Assembly: GCA_030268105.1 (NCBI GenBank)
Contig: BSDZ01000010.1
Span: 3,262,001-3,326,000, forward strand
From: Volvox africanus
Lineage: Eukaryota; Chlorophyta; Chlorophyceae; Chlamydomonadales; Volvocaceae
Length of the DNA: 64,000 bases
Direction of reading: 5' to 3'
The translations under genes and the position numbers were made by a program. Positions 34,687 to 47,121 of the stretch are shown here, in pieces. The notes below the pieces were generated by a model. The model did not search any database and was not told the DNA's origin. It saw only the letters and a program-made list of their open reading frames with translations. The stretch's first letter is position 1, and each line of letters starts with the position of its first letter.

Positions 34687-35299
34687 GGAGCCCCCCAGCG
34701 ACCAAGCCCTTCAGGTGTGAACGGCCAGCGGCGGTGGTAACCGCAATCTCACCATCTGGGTCAAGCTGCAGCTTGAGACGATCCGCCAGCCGCTGCACAA
34801 CAAGGACCACTGCGCTGCCAGTGTCCACCAACACCTGCGATGGTAGCTGCCCTTCCACCAGCAGTCCCTCCGTGGCTGAGTTCTGCTGAAGGTACGGCAA
34901 TGGGGCAGCCACGCACAGGGGGGCCGCTGCACTTGAGTGTGAGACCACTGCGGCCACCGGTGAGGCATACGGCGGCGGCAGTGCGGCTGAAGGCAGCCCC
35001 CTGCGGCGAAGGGAGTGCAGGCCAGCAAGGGCCGCCAACAGCCAGCCTCGAATATCATCCAGTCTGGAATTGTCGGGTCTTAGCTCGGACCTGGGGTCTG
35101 GGATCGTCGCCACGGCCGTTGCATCGCCAGCACCTGGGGGCGTGGGCGGGCGAAGAGCATGAGCCACCTCCGCTGCCCCCGCCACGGCAGCCCGGGGGAG
35201 TTGAGGAAATCCCATGGGCATGCGTTCCCCAACTGTGGCGCCGATGGGGAAGACGGAGTACCCTGCAAAAGGCATTGGTATGGCCAGGGAGGGCATCAC
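34463..35299 (-). pseudogene. aspartic protease region of LTR element H
   Basis: The frame contains VLVDTGSAVVLVVQ (DTG near 34820-34835), followed by a flap-like region and LLLGMPALG, typical of retropepsins. It is preceded by about 140 Ala/Pro-rich residues that may be the gag C-terminus. The RT frame (ending 34686) is shifted relative to it, so a frameshift, programmed or mutational, lies in the overlap. Confidence 0.75.
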
Positions 35300-35388
35300 T
35301 GCAGCATCACCGGGCGCAGAGGAGCCGGCAGGGGCGACGGCATTGAGTGGCCAAGTGCCCGGTTGCCAGGGCGGGTGCGGGTGTGGAG

Positions 35389-36212
35389 TGTTGTACCTCT
35401 CGTTCGCGTTTGCTCATAAGTATCTGCACGTCTGGAGACTTTCGACACCAATGCGCGAGCACTTGCAAGTACAGCAAGGCAAGCGAGAGCAAACAGAGAC
35501 AGCGGAAGACTTCAAGACGAAGAGAGATATAACTTACAGTCTTACAGATCGGAACGATGCAATGGACGAAATCGCCGTCAGCGCCGGAAGCAAGCAATCA
35601 TCACGCGGCGGTGATTAGCGAAGTTCAGGCTTAGCTCGGGCTAAGCAGAATAGCGTATAGCAATAGTAATATAGAACACACGAGTGTTCTCCGGTATCGA
35701 ATGTCTTATTTTGCTTAGCCGTCCTCGCATCTGTTATACTCGCAGCATCCCAATGCCATACGATTCACATTAGGAGGCCGATCCTAGATGTGACAACCCT
35801 ACTGCGTATAGGCGATGTCTACGCATAACAACGTATAAGCCTTTCCGGCATTCGCATGATGCAAGGGTCCGGATAACGATATCCGGTTGCAGGGCATGTA
35901 TCGCGACGAGTGCGGCGCTCTCAACGTGTGCTGTAATGAAGTAATATTATATCAGATAATATTACTTATCGTTTCGTAGCACGAGCATAATGCGCACTTC
36001 AATGCTTCGGGCTTTCATGCATGCTAGGCGGATTTGCCATGATGCGATGTCGCGATGGATAATGACAACATGCCAAATGCATATATAAATGTACACGAAT
36101 ACATTTATATCATGCAGATTCATTCATATGCAATGTGTTCATCACAATAGCACTTCGCCTTGTAGGATCACATCGACCTACGCAACGGCGGACAACGAAC
36201 CGTAGCACAACA
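35389..36212 (-). repeat. 3' LTR of element F
   Basis: Starts TGTTGTACCTCTCG and ends CGTAGCACAACA; followed at 36213 by the complement of the polypurine tract (ATTATCCCCCCTCCCG). Confidence 0.92.
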
Positions 36213-36280
36213 ATTATCCCCCCTCCCGTTTGCAGTGTCCTCGCTGCTTCATACAGCATCGACTGCAAGGGTCATTGGGC

Positions 36281-39200
36281 TTACGTGGCACGTTTGCGAG
36301 CTTCTTCGAGCAGGGGCTTCATGTCCTGCAAGAAGTTGCGTGCCGGTTCCCATGAGTTGTGCTCGCTGGTATACCCTGTCCACTTGACCAAGTACTCGTG
36401 TACTGTCCGCTTACGTTGGTGTCGGCCCACACGACGCACGCGATAATCTAACACCCGCTCCACATCGTAAAACTTCTGTTTACCAGCGATCCAGGTCTCG
36501 GGAACTGGTTCGATCGCTGCGGGGGCGTTAGCAGGCTCAGGGACGGGTTCCATACCACGATACGGACGAACAAGCGATACGTGAAACGTGGGGTGAATGG
36601 TCATATCAGCGGGCAATGCAAGCTCCACAGCCACATTCCCAACCATGCGCACGACAGGATACGGACCAATCCAGCGGGGTAAGAGTTTTCGGGATCCGTC
36701 GGCCAAGGAACGCAAGTTCTTGGTGCTTAGCAACACGAGTTGCCCTTCCAAAAACGTCACATCCTGCTTGGATTTGTTGTAATATTCCGTCGTTCGTTGC
36801 TGCGCCGCGTCCAAACATGACTTCGCGTCTGTGATTCGGGACATAAAAGACGTGGCAAAAAGGTTAGCAGCAGGCACGTTCACTTCCAACTCACACCACA
36901 CGGGTAGCGCGGGATGAAATCCGTAGTTGAGAAAGAACGGACTTTTGCCTGTTGAGCGGTTCACAGCGTTGTTAAGCGCGAATTCTGCCGCAGTCAAATA
37001 CGTATCCCAAATGAGGGGTGTGCGACCAGCATAATTGCGCAACATATCACCCAACGTGCGGTTTGTGCGTTCGGTTTGACCATCAGTCTGCGGGTGAGGT
37101 TGACGCGCATGCCAACTAGTTTGCAGAGCGCTTCCCAAAACTTAGACATGAACTGCCCACCGCGGTCCGAAATCACATTTTTGGGAACCCCGTGTAACCG
37201 AACCACATTGTCGAAAAACAAACGTGCGGTTTGCTCAGCCGTGCAGGATGATGTGCATGGTGCTAGGTGAACCATCTTAGTCAGACGATCGACCATAACG
37301 AACACCGCATCATATCCCCCCTCAGTTTTGGGCAGCACGACTACGAAGTCCATGGAAACACTTTCCCAAGGCACATCCGGGACAGGCAACGGTTGCAACA
37401 ACCCATGGCCCTTACCGGAAAAAGCCTTATTGCGCTGGCACAGACTGCATGTCTGGACGAAGTTCGCCGCATCCTTAGCCAAACGAGTCCACCAAAAGGA
37501 ACGTTGCACCAACTCGATCAATCGCTTGCTACCAGGGTGTCCTGCTAACGGGTCCTCGTGGAACCGCACAAGGATGTCGTAGCATAGCGCGTCGTCGTTC
37601 GGAACGACGATTTGCGTAGCTGCACCCTCCGTCTGTAGCCAAAGGCCATTCTGCTTGTGAAGGTTTTCTACATTAGCCGGCTCCGAGAACCAGGCGTCTG
37701 CGTTGTAGGCAACCTTCAACCGCTCCGCGAGGTCCGTCGCGATCGGTACCTCCTCGCTACGCGGCCGCACGACGGGCGCTGCCAAAATTGCAGCGTGTAG
37801 CAACGGATGTCGACTGAGAGCATCGGCAATATTCAATTTACCAGAAATATACTCCCAGGTGCAGTCGAACCTAGCTAGGTATTCCATCCACCTAGCCTGA
37901 CGGCGGTTCAACGTCGGAACGCTTTGCAAAAACGTTAGGGGCTTGTGGTCAGTCTTTAAAGTAAATGGGCGTCCCTCGAGGTAACAGCGCCATTCCTTTA
38001 AAGCATGCAGCACTGCCAGAAGCTCCTGTTCCCCGGTGGTATAGCGAATCTCCGCACCAGAAAACTTCTTACTCGTGAAGGCGATCGGTCGCCCTTCCTG
38101 TAACAACACAGCGCCGCTTCCAAATATTGAGGCATCAGACACTACCTCAACACGAAACGGCAACGAGTAATCAGGGAATGCAAGGGTGACATCTTCGGCA
38201 ACGATTCGTTTGAGCTCTTCGAATGCCCGCTGGCATTGCGACGTCCACGACTCGAGCGAAACGAAAACACCTTTGCGAGTTAAGATAGTAAGCGGGGCTG
38301 CAATGATGGAATATTTTTCAATGAACTTTCGGAAATAATTGGTCAAGCCAAGGAACTTACGCAGCTCCGTGAGGTTCTGAGGCGCGGGCCAATCGCGAAC
38401 CACAGCGACCTTCCGCGGGTCCATCTTCACACCGGTGGCCGACACAATGTGGCCCAAATATTCCACCTGAGGCTGCGCCCAAAAGCATTTGGCGCGTTTA
38501 GCAAACAATTGCTCCCGCCTCATAACGTCGAGCACGAGCCGAAGATGCTCCAAGTGCTCCTCGCGCGTCTTAGAATAAACCAAGATGTCATCCAGGTAGC
38601 AAACAACGAACCTGTCGATAAACGGCCTAAACATTCGGTCCATAACCGCCTGAAACGTCGCAGGGGCATTAGTCAAACCAAACGATAGGACCGTATACTC
38701 AAAGTGACCGAAAGGCGTCCGAAAAGCGGTTTTTGGGGATATCAGAGGCAGCGATGCGAATCTGATTGTAGCCCTGTTGTAAGTCAATTGAGGAAAAATA
38801 AGCCGAGCCCTTCAGCTTATCCAACAGGTCGTCAACGCGTGGCAAAGGGTAGCGATTTTTCACCGTATTCGCATTTAACCCCCGGTAATCAATGCACATG
38901 CGCAAGGTCCCATCCTTCTTACCGACAAACAAAATCGGTGCAGAATACGGGGATGTGCTGGGGCGTATCATACCCTTCGCGAGCAAATCCGTCACCTGGC
39001 GCTTCACCTCGTCCAGCTCCAATGGACTCAACCTGTACATTGGCCGGGCCGTAGGCTGCGCTCCAGGCATGAGAGGGATTGTGTGATCAACAGGACGCAT
39101 AGGTGGTAGGCCAGGGATATCTTTAAAGACGTCCTCATACTGCGACAGTAGGGCCTCAACCTCAGGATCCGCAGAAATCTGCGCGGTGGTGACACAACAG

Positions 39201-40321
39201 CTCACCCGCGGCCTTAAAAGCAGTCCGTGGGCACCCTTCCGTAACAAACGGACGGCCTCCTTACGCCCGACTAGCTCTGGTTCGATTCGCGCGGCCATTG
39301 CGGTCACAGCGAAATTAACCATAGGCACCGCCTCAGTTTCGCCCTCCTTTGGTGTGACATGTTCGAACGACAGGAAAGGTACCTTAATCGACAGAGTACC
39401 CTTGCACATATGCAGGGTTGCGGTCTCCATGTCAATGTGCGCGCGGTACTGCCGTAATGTCGACGACCCCATTATGTACGGTGCAGTCTCTGCTAAGCCC
39501 TGCAGCACGTACGGCCGGGTCACAACACGCAAAGGGCCTATCGATAGGCTAAGGGTAATCCTGCCCACGATGGGATGCTTACCCCCGTCAGCAAGGGTAA
39601 CCTGTGGACAATCAGACGACTCTGGGGACAACCCCAGCGCATTCACCTCTGCGACAGAGATGAAGTCGTCGCTGGCACCGGTGTCAACAAGTGCCTTCAG
39701 AGTACGGCCATTCAAACCGATCTGAACCACAGGGACACGGTTATCTACGAGCGACTGCCCAGCAGACAACGTCAGTGCACTTAGGGCGGGTCCGTAACCT
39801 ACGGCACCCCCGTCAGGAGCTTCGTACCAAACGTCAACCGAGTAGGATGTGCTTGGCCACGGAGCCAGCGTACCCTCCCGATCCACACCATTAAACAAAA
39901 CGGTGCCTGGCTCGAACCGGTGGACATGCCGCATACCCCTTAACGATGCCTCTGCCTTGCGCCGACAGAAAGCGGGGAATAAAACACATGCAGCGGTGCC
40001 TGGATATTGACGCCTACACCTCCTGTATATGGCCAACTGTTCCGACATCTCACGCAGAGACGAGGGGATGAACAAAACCACGTGGTTAGACAGATCGATA
40101 GACGACAGGGGACGGCGAGGTGTAAACAAATTACACAATGGATCGAAGCAGAGAAGTCCCGTGCGTCCGTCAAGCGTGATGCATCGCGCAATGACTCCCT
40201 CGATGTGTCCAAGTACACAAGGCAACAATGCCTTAACGGCTGGCCGTAAGGATGACCACCGACCACGCGTTAGTTCAGAAATCCCAGGTGGTGCCCCCTC
40301 CACAGGAACCCGGGCAAGCCC
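36281..40321 (-). pseudogene. pol of element F (protease, RT, RNase H, integrase, chromodomain), frameshifted
   Basis: Domains on the minus strand: retropepsin with [12 protein letters not shown] (about 39680), RT with YLDD (about 38595), RNase H, the HHCC zinc finger and D,D,E catalytic integrase core (MDFVV, SDRGGQF), then chromodomain HEYLVKWTGYTSEHNSWEP. Compared with I1, one extra base near 38740 shifts the frame in RT, and about 13 bases are missing near 37106 in integrase, so at least three frames are needed. Translation would enter pol by reading through the UAG that ends gag. The C-terminus stops three codons early (TAA in place of CAA). Confidence 0.88.
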
Positions 40322-41557
40322 CTATTTCGGCTGAGGTACAAACGGCGGCATTAGAGGGCAATCCTTCGTAGAATGACTCTCCGCACACCGTAGACAAACG
40401 TTGGCCAATTTCCGACGCTCGAATTCGGAACGATTGCAATTCCATTTTGGCATATACGTGTCGTCTGTGAGAGTCCGCTTCGCATTGGAGTCGGAACGCT
40501 GTGCGGCTGCCGTCGACGGCGCACCACCACGCTTCCTGTTTTTAGCCGGGTCCGAGCTCGGACCTGCTCCTCCTGACCCACGGACACCCGAGCTAGCGCC
40601 CCCGCGCGCCTGGCGTTGCCAGTTGCTGCGTCGCGTCGCGGCAGTAGGCGTGGGGCGGGTCGCGCCGAAGTCCTGGTCGAGAGCTACGGCTTCCCCAAGC
40701 GGATCCTGCACTTGCACGGCATTTGCACGAGGGGCAGACTTGACTTCTTCCTCACCGGCAAGGAGTCGTATCTCTGTACCCTTAGCAAAAGCGACCAAAG
40801 CATCGTACGACTTGATCTGCGCTCCAACCAAGTCAGTAGCGCACCATTTAGCCAAAAGTTTCGTCAGGCCTCGCCTAAACCAAAAGACACGCTCGGATTC
40901 AGTGAGGTCAGCAATGGGAGTCACAAGTGCTTCGAAGCGTGACTGGTACGCAGGTACATTTTCATCCCGACGCATGTGGTAGCTACCGGCTGCCAAAACC
41001 TTACGAGCTTCCACATCGCGTGCTTGAACCTCAGTAGCAAATCGTGCGAGCAAAGCGGCGACCAACTCGTCAAAAGTATAGTTGCCCCGGGCGTTGGTCC
41101 AATTGCGATACCAGTCCTTCGCTGAGCCCTCGAGGGTGTTACCAACGAAGAGACACCTGATACCGTCATTATCGCCACCATGAACAGCCTGGAGATACTT
41201 TTTAGCGTCACGCACGTACGCACGAGTTGCATCGGCTATGCTATGCCCTGGTGTCTTGTCGGTCAGCGAAATATTGAGCCTAGGAACGGGAATCGACAAT
41301 CTCATCACCTCAGGGATGTCATCATGCCCTCGAGCTTGAGGTAATGGCAGAACCCTTGGTCCAGCAGTGTTGTCCATATTGGTGTTAACTGCTGAATGCG
41401 GCACAATTAAGTGAGCAGGGGTCTGAAGGACAAGGGGCTCTTGAGTGGCTCGCGCGCCAACAGTCTCAAAGCCTCTCTCCGGTGCTCTAGCAGCCACAAC
41501 AAAATCGGGTTGGCTAGCTAGGCTAGTGTGCGGCGTATCGTCGTGTTCCGCGGACAT
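40322..41557 (-). CDS. gag of element F
   Basis: A 411-residue intact gag. It has an N-terminal variable region, a central capsid-like segment (YLQAVHGGDNDGIRCLFVGNT...AKDWYRNW, YQSRFEALVTPIADL), a basic Ser/Gly/Arg-rich stretch, and a C-terminal zinc knuckle CLRCAESHSTKDC with the spacing CX2CX3HX4C, one residue shorter than usual. Gag packages the RNA and forms the particle. It ends in UAG, after which the same frame continues as pol. Confidence 0.9.
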   Translation of the reverse strand: MSAEHDDTPHTSLASQPDFVVAARAPERGFETVGARATQEPLVLQTPAHLIVPHSAVNTNMDNTAGPRVLPLPQARGHDDIPEVMRLSIPVPRLNISLTDKTPGHSIADATRAYVRDAKKYLQAVHGGDNDGIRCLFVGNTLEGSAKDWYRNWTNARGNYTFDELVAALLARFATEVQARDVEARKVLAAGSYHMRRDENVPAYQSRFEALVTPIADLTESERVFWFRRGLTKLLAKWCATDLVGAQIKSYDALVAFAKGTEIRLLAGEEEVKSAPRANAVQVQDPLGEAVALDQDFGATRPTPTAATRRSNWQRQARGGASSGVRGSGGAGPSSDPAKNRKRGGAPSTAAAQRSDSNAKRTLTDDTYMPKWNCNRSEFERRKLANVCLRCAESHSTKDCPLMPPFVPQPK

Positions 41558-41605
41558 GGAGCACGAAGCGATACCCTAGGTTTGCGTAATAGAAGCCGAC
41601 TTCTA

Positions 41606-41629
41606 GGCAACGAACCTGTCTCGATACCA
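41606..41629 (-). other. primer binding site of element F
   Basis: The complement reads TGGTATCGAGACAGGTTCGT, three bases from the 5' LTR, matching the PBS of the other copies. The 3' end of the priming tRNA would therefore be ...CCTGTCTCGATACCA; I cannot name the tRNA with certainty. Confidence 0.8.
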
Positions 41630-41632
41630 ATT

Positions 41633-42456
41633 TGTTGTACCTCTCGTTCACGTTTGCTCATAAGTATCTGCACGTCTGGAGGCTTTCGACACCGATGCGC
41701 GAGCACTTGCAAGTACAGCAAGGCAAGCGAGAGCAAACAGAGACAGCGGAAGACTTCAAGACGAAGAGAGATATAACTTACAGTCTTACAGATCGGAACG
41801 ATGCAATGGACGAAATCGCCGTCAGCGCCGGAAGCAAGCAATCATCACGCGGCGGTGATTAGCGAAGTTCAGGCTTAGCTCGGGCTAAGTAGAATAGCGT
41901 ATAGCAATAGTAATATAGAACACACGAGTGTTCTCCGGTATCGAATGTCTTCTTCTGTTTAGCCGTCCTCGCATCTGTTATACTCGCAGTATCGCAATGC
42001 CGTACGATTCACATTAGGAGGCCGATCCTAGATGTGACAATCCTACTGCGTATAGGCGATGTCTACGCATAACAACGTATAAGCCTTTCCGGCATTCGCA
42101 TGATGCAAGGGTCCGGATAACAATATCCGGTTGCAGGGCATGTGTCGCGACGAGTGCGGCGCTCTCAACGTGTGCTGTAATGAAGTAATATTATATCAGA
42201 TAATATTACTTATCGTTTCGTAGCACGAGCATAATGCGCACTTCAATGATTCGGTATTTCATGCATGCTAGGCGGATTTGCCATGATGCGATGTCGCGAT
42301 GGGTAATGACAACATGCCAAATGCATATATAAATGTACACGAATACATTTATATCATGCAGATTCATTCATATGCAATGTGTTCATCACAATAGCACTTC
42401 GCCTTGTAGGATCACATCGACCTACACAACGGCGGGAAACTAACCGTAGCACAACA
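41633..42456 (-). repeat. 5' LTR of element F
   Basis: 824 bp, same ends as the 3' LTR at 35389-36212, with only scattered single-base differences. Confidence 0.92.
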
Positions 42457-43826
42457 CCTTTCATAGGTATCCAGTGTGGCAAGATGGGCGCCACGATGCA
42501 GCCGGGCTGGCGGGGCTGCAGGTCGCCCACAAGGTCCACGACGCCAGTAGCATGGGGCGCGGAGCACTCATCAGGCGAGCCCAGAGCCGGGTGGATCGGA
42601 GGTGGTGGAGTGGAGTGGGGCGGAAGCGGAGTGGGCGGCTCGCCCGGCGGGTACCCACGCGGCCCGCATGGAGGCTGAGGAGGATTGGGCGGGGGCGCGC
42701 CCGGGGCATATGAGGCGGAGGCCACCGGCGCGTCAGGAGCAACCGCCGCCGGACCCACTGAGGGGGGGTGCAGGAGCCGGGTAGTGGGGCGGGCGCGGCT
42801 GCAGCCTGTCCTCCAGGCTCGCATAAAGCTCCTCCCAGCGGACCATCTGCACGGGGCAGCCAAGAAAGCGGGCAACGGCGGGGAGGAACGACATGAGATG
42901 GGTCGTGGTCCAGACAGGCGGGTCTGCGTCGGAGCTGCTGGGTGCACCACAGCGTGCCCGAGTCTGGTGTCTCCCCTATCTGAGACAGGAGAGAGTGTGC
43001 TAGTATGCCACGGAGGGAGTACCGGCGCTCTACAGCCATAGTGACATAGTCCACTTGTGTGAGCGACCAAAGCACAGGGGGCGGAAGTGGGTCTGGCGGG
43101 GCAAATGCTTCAGTGGTGAAGTGCATGGATTCCCAGCACGGGGCCTCAAGTGGTGCAGGCACCCTAGGCTGGTGCTGATCCGCCGCCTCGGCTGGCAGTG
43201 GGACAGCTCCCATCTGCGAAGCACCCCCTAAGCCTTGTCTCCCTGATAGGACCCCCTCCCGGCAAGGCGCTGCAGCCTGCGGGCGACGGCCTACGTCCCC
43301 TTCCCATGGCGAGTAAAGTGGGTGGGACGCTGCAACAGGCCCGCTGCAACCTCCTCAGGCCCCCCCTCAGTTCACACACCCCGCCTAAGTGAGCGCATTG
43401 GTGGCCCAGATCCTCCCAGTCCATCCCCCAACACGGAGTGATACTCAGTGGCGGGCGTCAGCACTCCATCATCTCCACCGCCCAAGGGTACAAAACGGTG
43501 GCCTCGGCGTCCATCATAGTCCCAGGCGGGGTGCTCCGCAGGGGGAGCACCCCAGAAACCGCCCCATGGGTCCCAGCTTGGGGCGTCAGCGCTGCGTGGG
43601 CTCCTGGCATCGCCGCCGCCTGGGTGAGACGGCCGCGTATGCTCGTGTGCCGTAGCCAGCGCAGTGGCCGCTGGTGTAGCGGCCGCAGGCGTGTCGGGGT
43701 CTGCAGCCACGGGCAAGTGCGGGCCCATGGCCGCTGGGGCGCCAGTTGCCGCGCCGCCACGCACTGCTTCCGTGCCGTCACCGCCACCGCTGCCATGACC
43801 TCCCGCGGTGATGGCGCGGTTGCCCC
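42457..43826 (-). pseudogene. GC-rich gag-like region, probably the 5' part of element H
   Basis: Minus-strand frames (43372-43872 and 42461-43213) are rich in Ala, Pro and Gly, with no clear conserved domain. The stretch WSLTQVDYVTMAVERRYSLRG looks protein-like. Base composition matches the H pol region at 31811-35388, and F sits exactly between the two. I infer that this is the gag part of H; no zinc knuckle was found. It is cut on the right by the family B LTR of element E. Confidence 0.4.
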
Positions 43827-44640
43827 TGTTGTACGCCGGTTCGATCACCACTTGCACCGAAGTAGACCGCAATACATTCGAGCATTATAAAGCATGATAT
43901 AATTATATTAGCATGATATATTCGAGTATACCTAGCTAATCAGGCATGTTGCATTACCATCTACGACATCACGCTGTCGGTCAACATGTTTGACTCGAGG
44001 CTGATATTAATGCGTGATCTATCTATTGGCATAATATCTCACGTAATAATACTTTAAATATTATTACCTCATCCGTGTCATAAACCATACGCGTATGCGG
44101 GAACGCGACGATCGCGATGGTTGGGTCGGCAACCGAATATCGATATTCGGATCTTCGCATATTGCATGCGTTGCATCCATTAATATCACGGATTACGCGA
44201 TATCCAGAGCAGTGCTAAGAAAGTATTCACACTTGAGATCGGAATCCAGTGAGACCTGTACTGCACATCGGTATCGTGACGTGATAGGTGTGAGGACGGC
44301 CGCCTAGAGACCGAAGTCGGCTCGATGCTACTTTGGATCAAGTACTCGCGTACTTAACTCAATCTAATTCACATATATACGATATACTCATTTATATTTG
44401 GCCTGAGCTATTCTAGCATACCATCTCCAGCCGGATGATGAACATTGCCCGCGGGGTCTGACGGCCGACTACCAATCCGTAATCGAAGACTATTGTAAGT
44501 TGGATCTTTCCTTGTTGTTGAGTCTTCCACTGTCACTTAACTCGCATTGAATCGCCTTGCTGTTCTTAAGCATGGTGCACACGTAGCTAATATTCAGACG
44601 TGCAGATTCAGTGCATGATTGAAGAAGGAAGGATACAACA
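43827..44640 (+). repeat. gypsy family B LTR (5' LTR of element E)
   Basis: 814 bp, TGTTGTACGCCGG to GGATACAACA, followed after four bases by PBS TGGTATCAAGACGGG. That adjacency fixes the orientation of family B LTRs. It contains the palindromes CCGAATATCGATATTCGG (44133-44150) and AAGTACTCGCGTACTT (44341-44356). Confidence 0.9.
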
Positions 44641-44879
44641 AATTTGGTATCAAGACGGGTTAAGTCACGACTGACTCGCTGTCCCTCATCAGAAGTAGGT
44701 TCTTGCGATGGCGAGCGACGACAACAATCACCACAGCCCTTTAGACACCTTTGCTGAGGATCTTGGCCGCGCCGTTCTGGACGCCGTGCTTCCAGTTTAT
44801 AGCTTACAACTAGCTGCTGCATTCTCGTTGCGAGCCTGCACTGTGAGTCGCAGGTGAACGTACGCCAACACTGAACGCG

Positions 44880-45080
44880 GTGTTGGCTGGACAACATCTA
44901 AATACGGAACAGATCAAGGCCTTAATTCAGAGAACCACTGAGATAAATGACGGCCTTACAGATTACATCACATTTCTCATCGGCCTACTCGGGAGTACTG
45001 TCGTTACGCGAGTACTCAAAAATTCCTCCTGTGCTAGCTTGTTTACAAACCTCTTAGCAAATTCCTACCCAAAAACATAA
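44880..45080 (+). CDS. leader ORF of element E (exon 2-like part)
   Basis: A 66-codon frame (MLAGQHLNTEQIKALIQRTTEI...) lies just before gag, whose ATG is near 45092. It aligns with the leader ORF of copies G and J (LLAAVTETGFRPDQLATLITQTTEI...). About 170 bases upstream is an exon 1-like segment (MASDDN...PLDTFAEDLGRAVLDAV). In E the two do not join in frame because of a small deletion. Function unknown; a hydrophobic stretch follows the conserved TTEI motif. Confidence 0.5.
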   Translation: MLAGQHLNTEQIKALIQRTTEINDGLTDYITFLIGLLGSTVVTRVLKNSSCASLFTNLLANSYPKT

Positions 45081-45857
45081 ACTCGTGTTCCATGTCGGGG
45101 CAGGAAGATAGTTCTTATCTGGGCACCGCAAGCTAACCTGATGGCGGTCTCACCGCTAGAACCGTTTTCACTGATCCCGATACCGTCGGGACTCATGTTA
45201 TGTCAGATCCCATTGTCCTTCAGACTCCCTCACACTTACTTGTACCACTGTCGGCAGCGGCTACAACAAGTGAAGGAGCTGGAGTGCAACGGGCTCCGGT
45301 AACACCCACGGTTCAAGAACCCGTCGGAATACCAGAGGTAATGAAGTTGACCATCCCCGTGCCTAAGCTTAATATCTCCGCTGACGAAAAGGCCAAGAAT
45401 TCAGGACATAGTGCCATATAGTGTCAGGATAGGACACGAGCCTACGTTTGTGATGCTAGACAATATTTACAAGCGGTGCACGGTGGGGGATGCGATTCCA
45501 TAAAATGCCTGTTTGTTGGAAATACCCTTGAGGGTGCTGCAAAGGACTGGTATGATGAATGGACCACTGCTAGAGTCAAATATACGTTCGATAACCTGAT
45601 CGATGCTCTTCTCACTCGTTTTGCTACCAAAGTTTGATCGCGTAGTAATGAGGCTCGTAAGGCGCTGGCGCAAGGCACGTACCATATGCGTCCACACGAG
45701 ACCGTCCCTGCTTATCAGTCGCGTTTTGAGGCACTGATAACCCCTATCGTTAACTTTCCGGAGGAGGATCATATCTTTTGGTTTCATCGGGGTCTTACCG
45801 AAGCTCTAGCACGGTGGTGTGCAACGGACCTTAATGGGATTCCGTTTCAATCCTACA

Positions 45858-46671
45858 TGTTGTATCCTTCCTTCTTCAATCATGCACTGAATCTGCACGT
45901 CTGGATGTTAGCTAAGTGCGCACCGTGCTTATGGACAGCAAGGCGATTCAATGCGAGTAAAGTGACAGTGGAAGACTCAACAACAAGGAAAGATTCAACT
46001 TACAATAGTCTTCAATTACAGATCGGTAGTCGGCCGTCAGACCCCGCGGGCAATGTTCATCATCCGGCTGAAGATGAGATGCTAGAATAGCTCAGGCCGA
46101 ATATAAATGAGTATATCGTATGTATGCGAATTATACTGAGTTAAGTACGCGAGTACTTGATCCAAAGTAGCATCGAGCCGACTTCGGTCTCTAGGTGGCT
46201 GTCCTCGCACCTATCACGTCGTGATACCGATGTGCAGTACAGGTCTCACTGGATTCCGATCTCAAGTGTGAGTACCTTCGTAGCACTGTTCTGAATATCG
46301 CGTAATCCGTGATATTAATGGATGCAATGCATGCAATATGTGAAGGTCCAAATATTGATATTCGGTTGCCGACCCAACCATCGTGATCGTTGCATTCTCG
46401 CATACGGGTATGGTTTATGACACAGATGAGGTAATAATATTTAAAGTATTATTACGTGAGATATTATGCCAACAGATAGATCGTGCATCAACATCAGCCT
46501 CGAGTCAAACATGTTGACCGACAGCGCGATGTCATAGATGATAATGCAACGTGCCTGATTAGCTAGATATACTCGAATATATCATGCTAATATGATTATA
46601 TCATGCTTCATAATGCTCGAATGTATTGCGGCCTACTTCGGTGTGAACGGTGATCGAACCGGCGTACAACA
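45858..46671 (-). mobile_element. solo family B LTR inside gag of element E
   Basis: An 814-bp LTR in opposite orientation to E. Flanks CTACA and CTACG match at four of five bases, and the gag frame resumes across it (PFQSY / YDALVTFARG). A complete element inserted and was later reduced to one LTR by recombination. Confidence 0.88.
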
Positions 46672-47021
46672 CTACGATGCTTTAGTAACTTTCGCTAGAG
46701 GTGCGGAGGTTCGAAATTTGGCTGGCCGTGATGCTAAACAAATCCACCCTCACGTCCATGCGATGCGAGCACAGGAAGAGGGTGGATTCAGAGACGACAC
46801 CAAAGGACCAGGGTCCTGACTGTCAACGCCCTGCGGTGGCCGCGACTACCATTCGAAAGGAAAGACAGTATGATGCTCACGGACGTCAAAGCCCAAGCAA
46901 TCGTGGGTCCGCAGGAGCTGGGCCATGTTCGGGCCATATGAAAGGAAAACGAAAGGGGAGCACGCCGACTGTAGCTGCAATGCAGAACGCTGCTCCTAGG
47001 ATTAAAAAGCCCCGGACAGAC

Positions 47022-47121
47022 TGTAGTATCATGGGGTATCTACGGGTAGTGTTAAAGATTGGACCACCGATGGTCATCTTCCGATCGGGCCTTTGTAGGC
47101 CGACACAACAGAGGTACAACA
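47022..47121 (+). mobile_element. solo TRIM LTR (100 bp) inside gag of element E
   Basis: Exactly one 100-bp LTR (TGTAGTATCATGG...GGTACAACA) with perfect 5-bp duplications CAGAC (47017-47021 and 47122-47126). It splits the conserved gag stretch RTD / DPYMQKW. Confidence 0.92.

Larger units (their letters stand above)
35389..42456 (-). mobile_element. gypsy family A element F, full length but mutated
   Basis: Both LTRs are 824 bp (41633-42456 is 5', 35389-36212 is 3') and nearly identical in the stretches I compared, so the insertion is recent. PBS, gag, pol and polypurine tract are in order on the minus strand. The flanks (TGGAG and CCTTT) do not match. It splits element H: pol of H on the left, gag-like sequence of H on the right. 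Pol has two frameshifts, and the leader between PBS and gag is shortened to about 50 bases. Confidence 0.9.

Noticed and set aside
34840..35346. Plus-strand 168-codon frame
   Set aside because: Antisense to the protease and linker region of element H in GC-rich DNA, where long antisense frames are expected.
31395..43826. Element H plus F as one element with LTRs at 31395-31810 and 41633-42456
   Set aside because: The two LTRs are in opposite orientation and H pol belongs to a different lineage (YVDD, GC-rich); F has its own pair of LTRs with PBS and polypurine tract.
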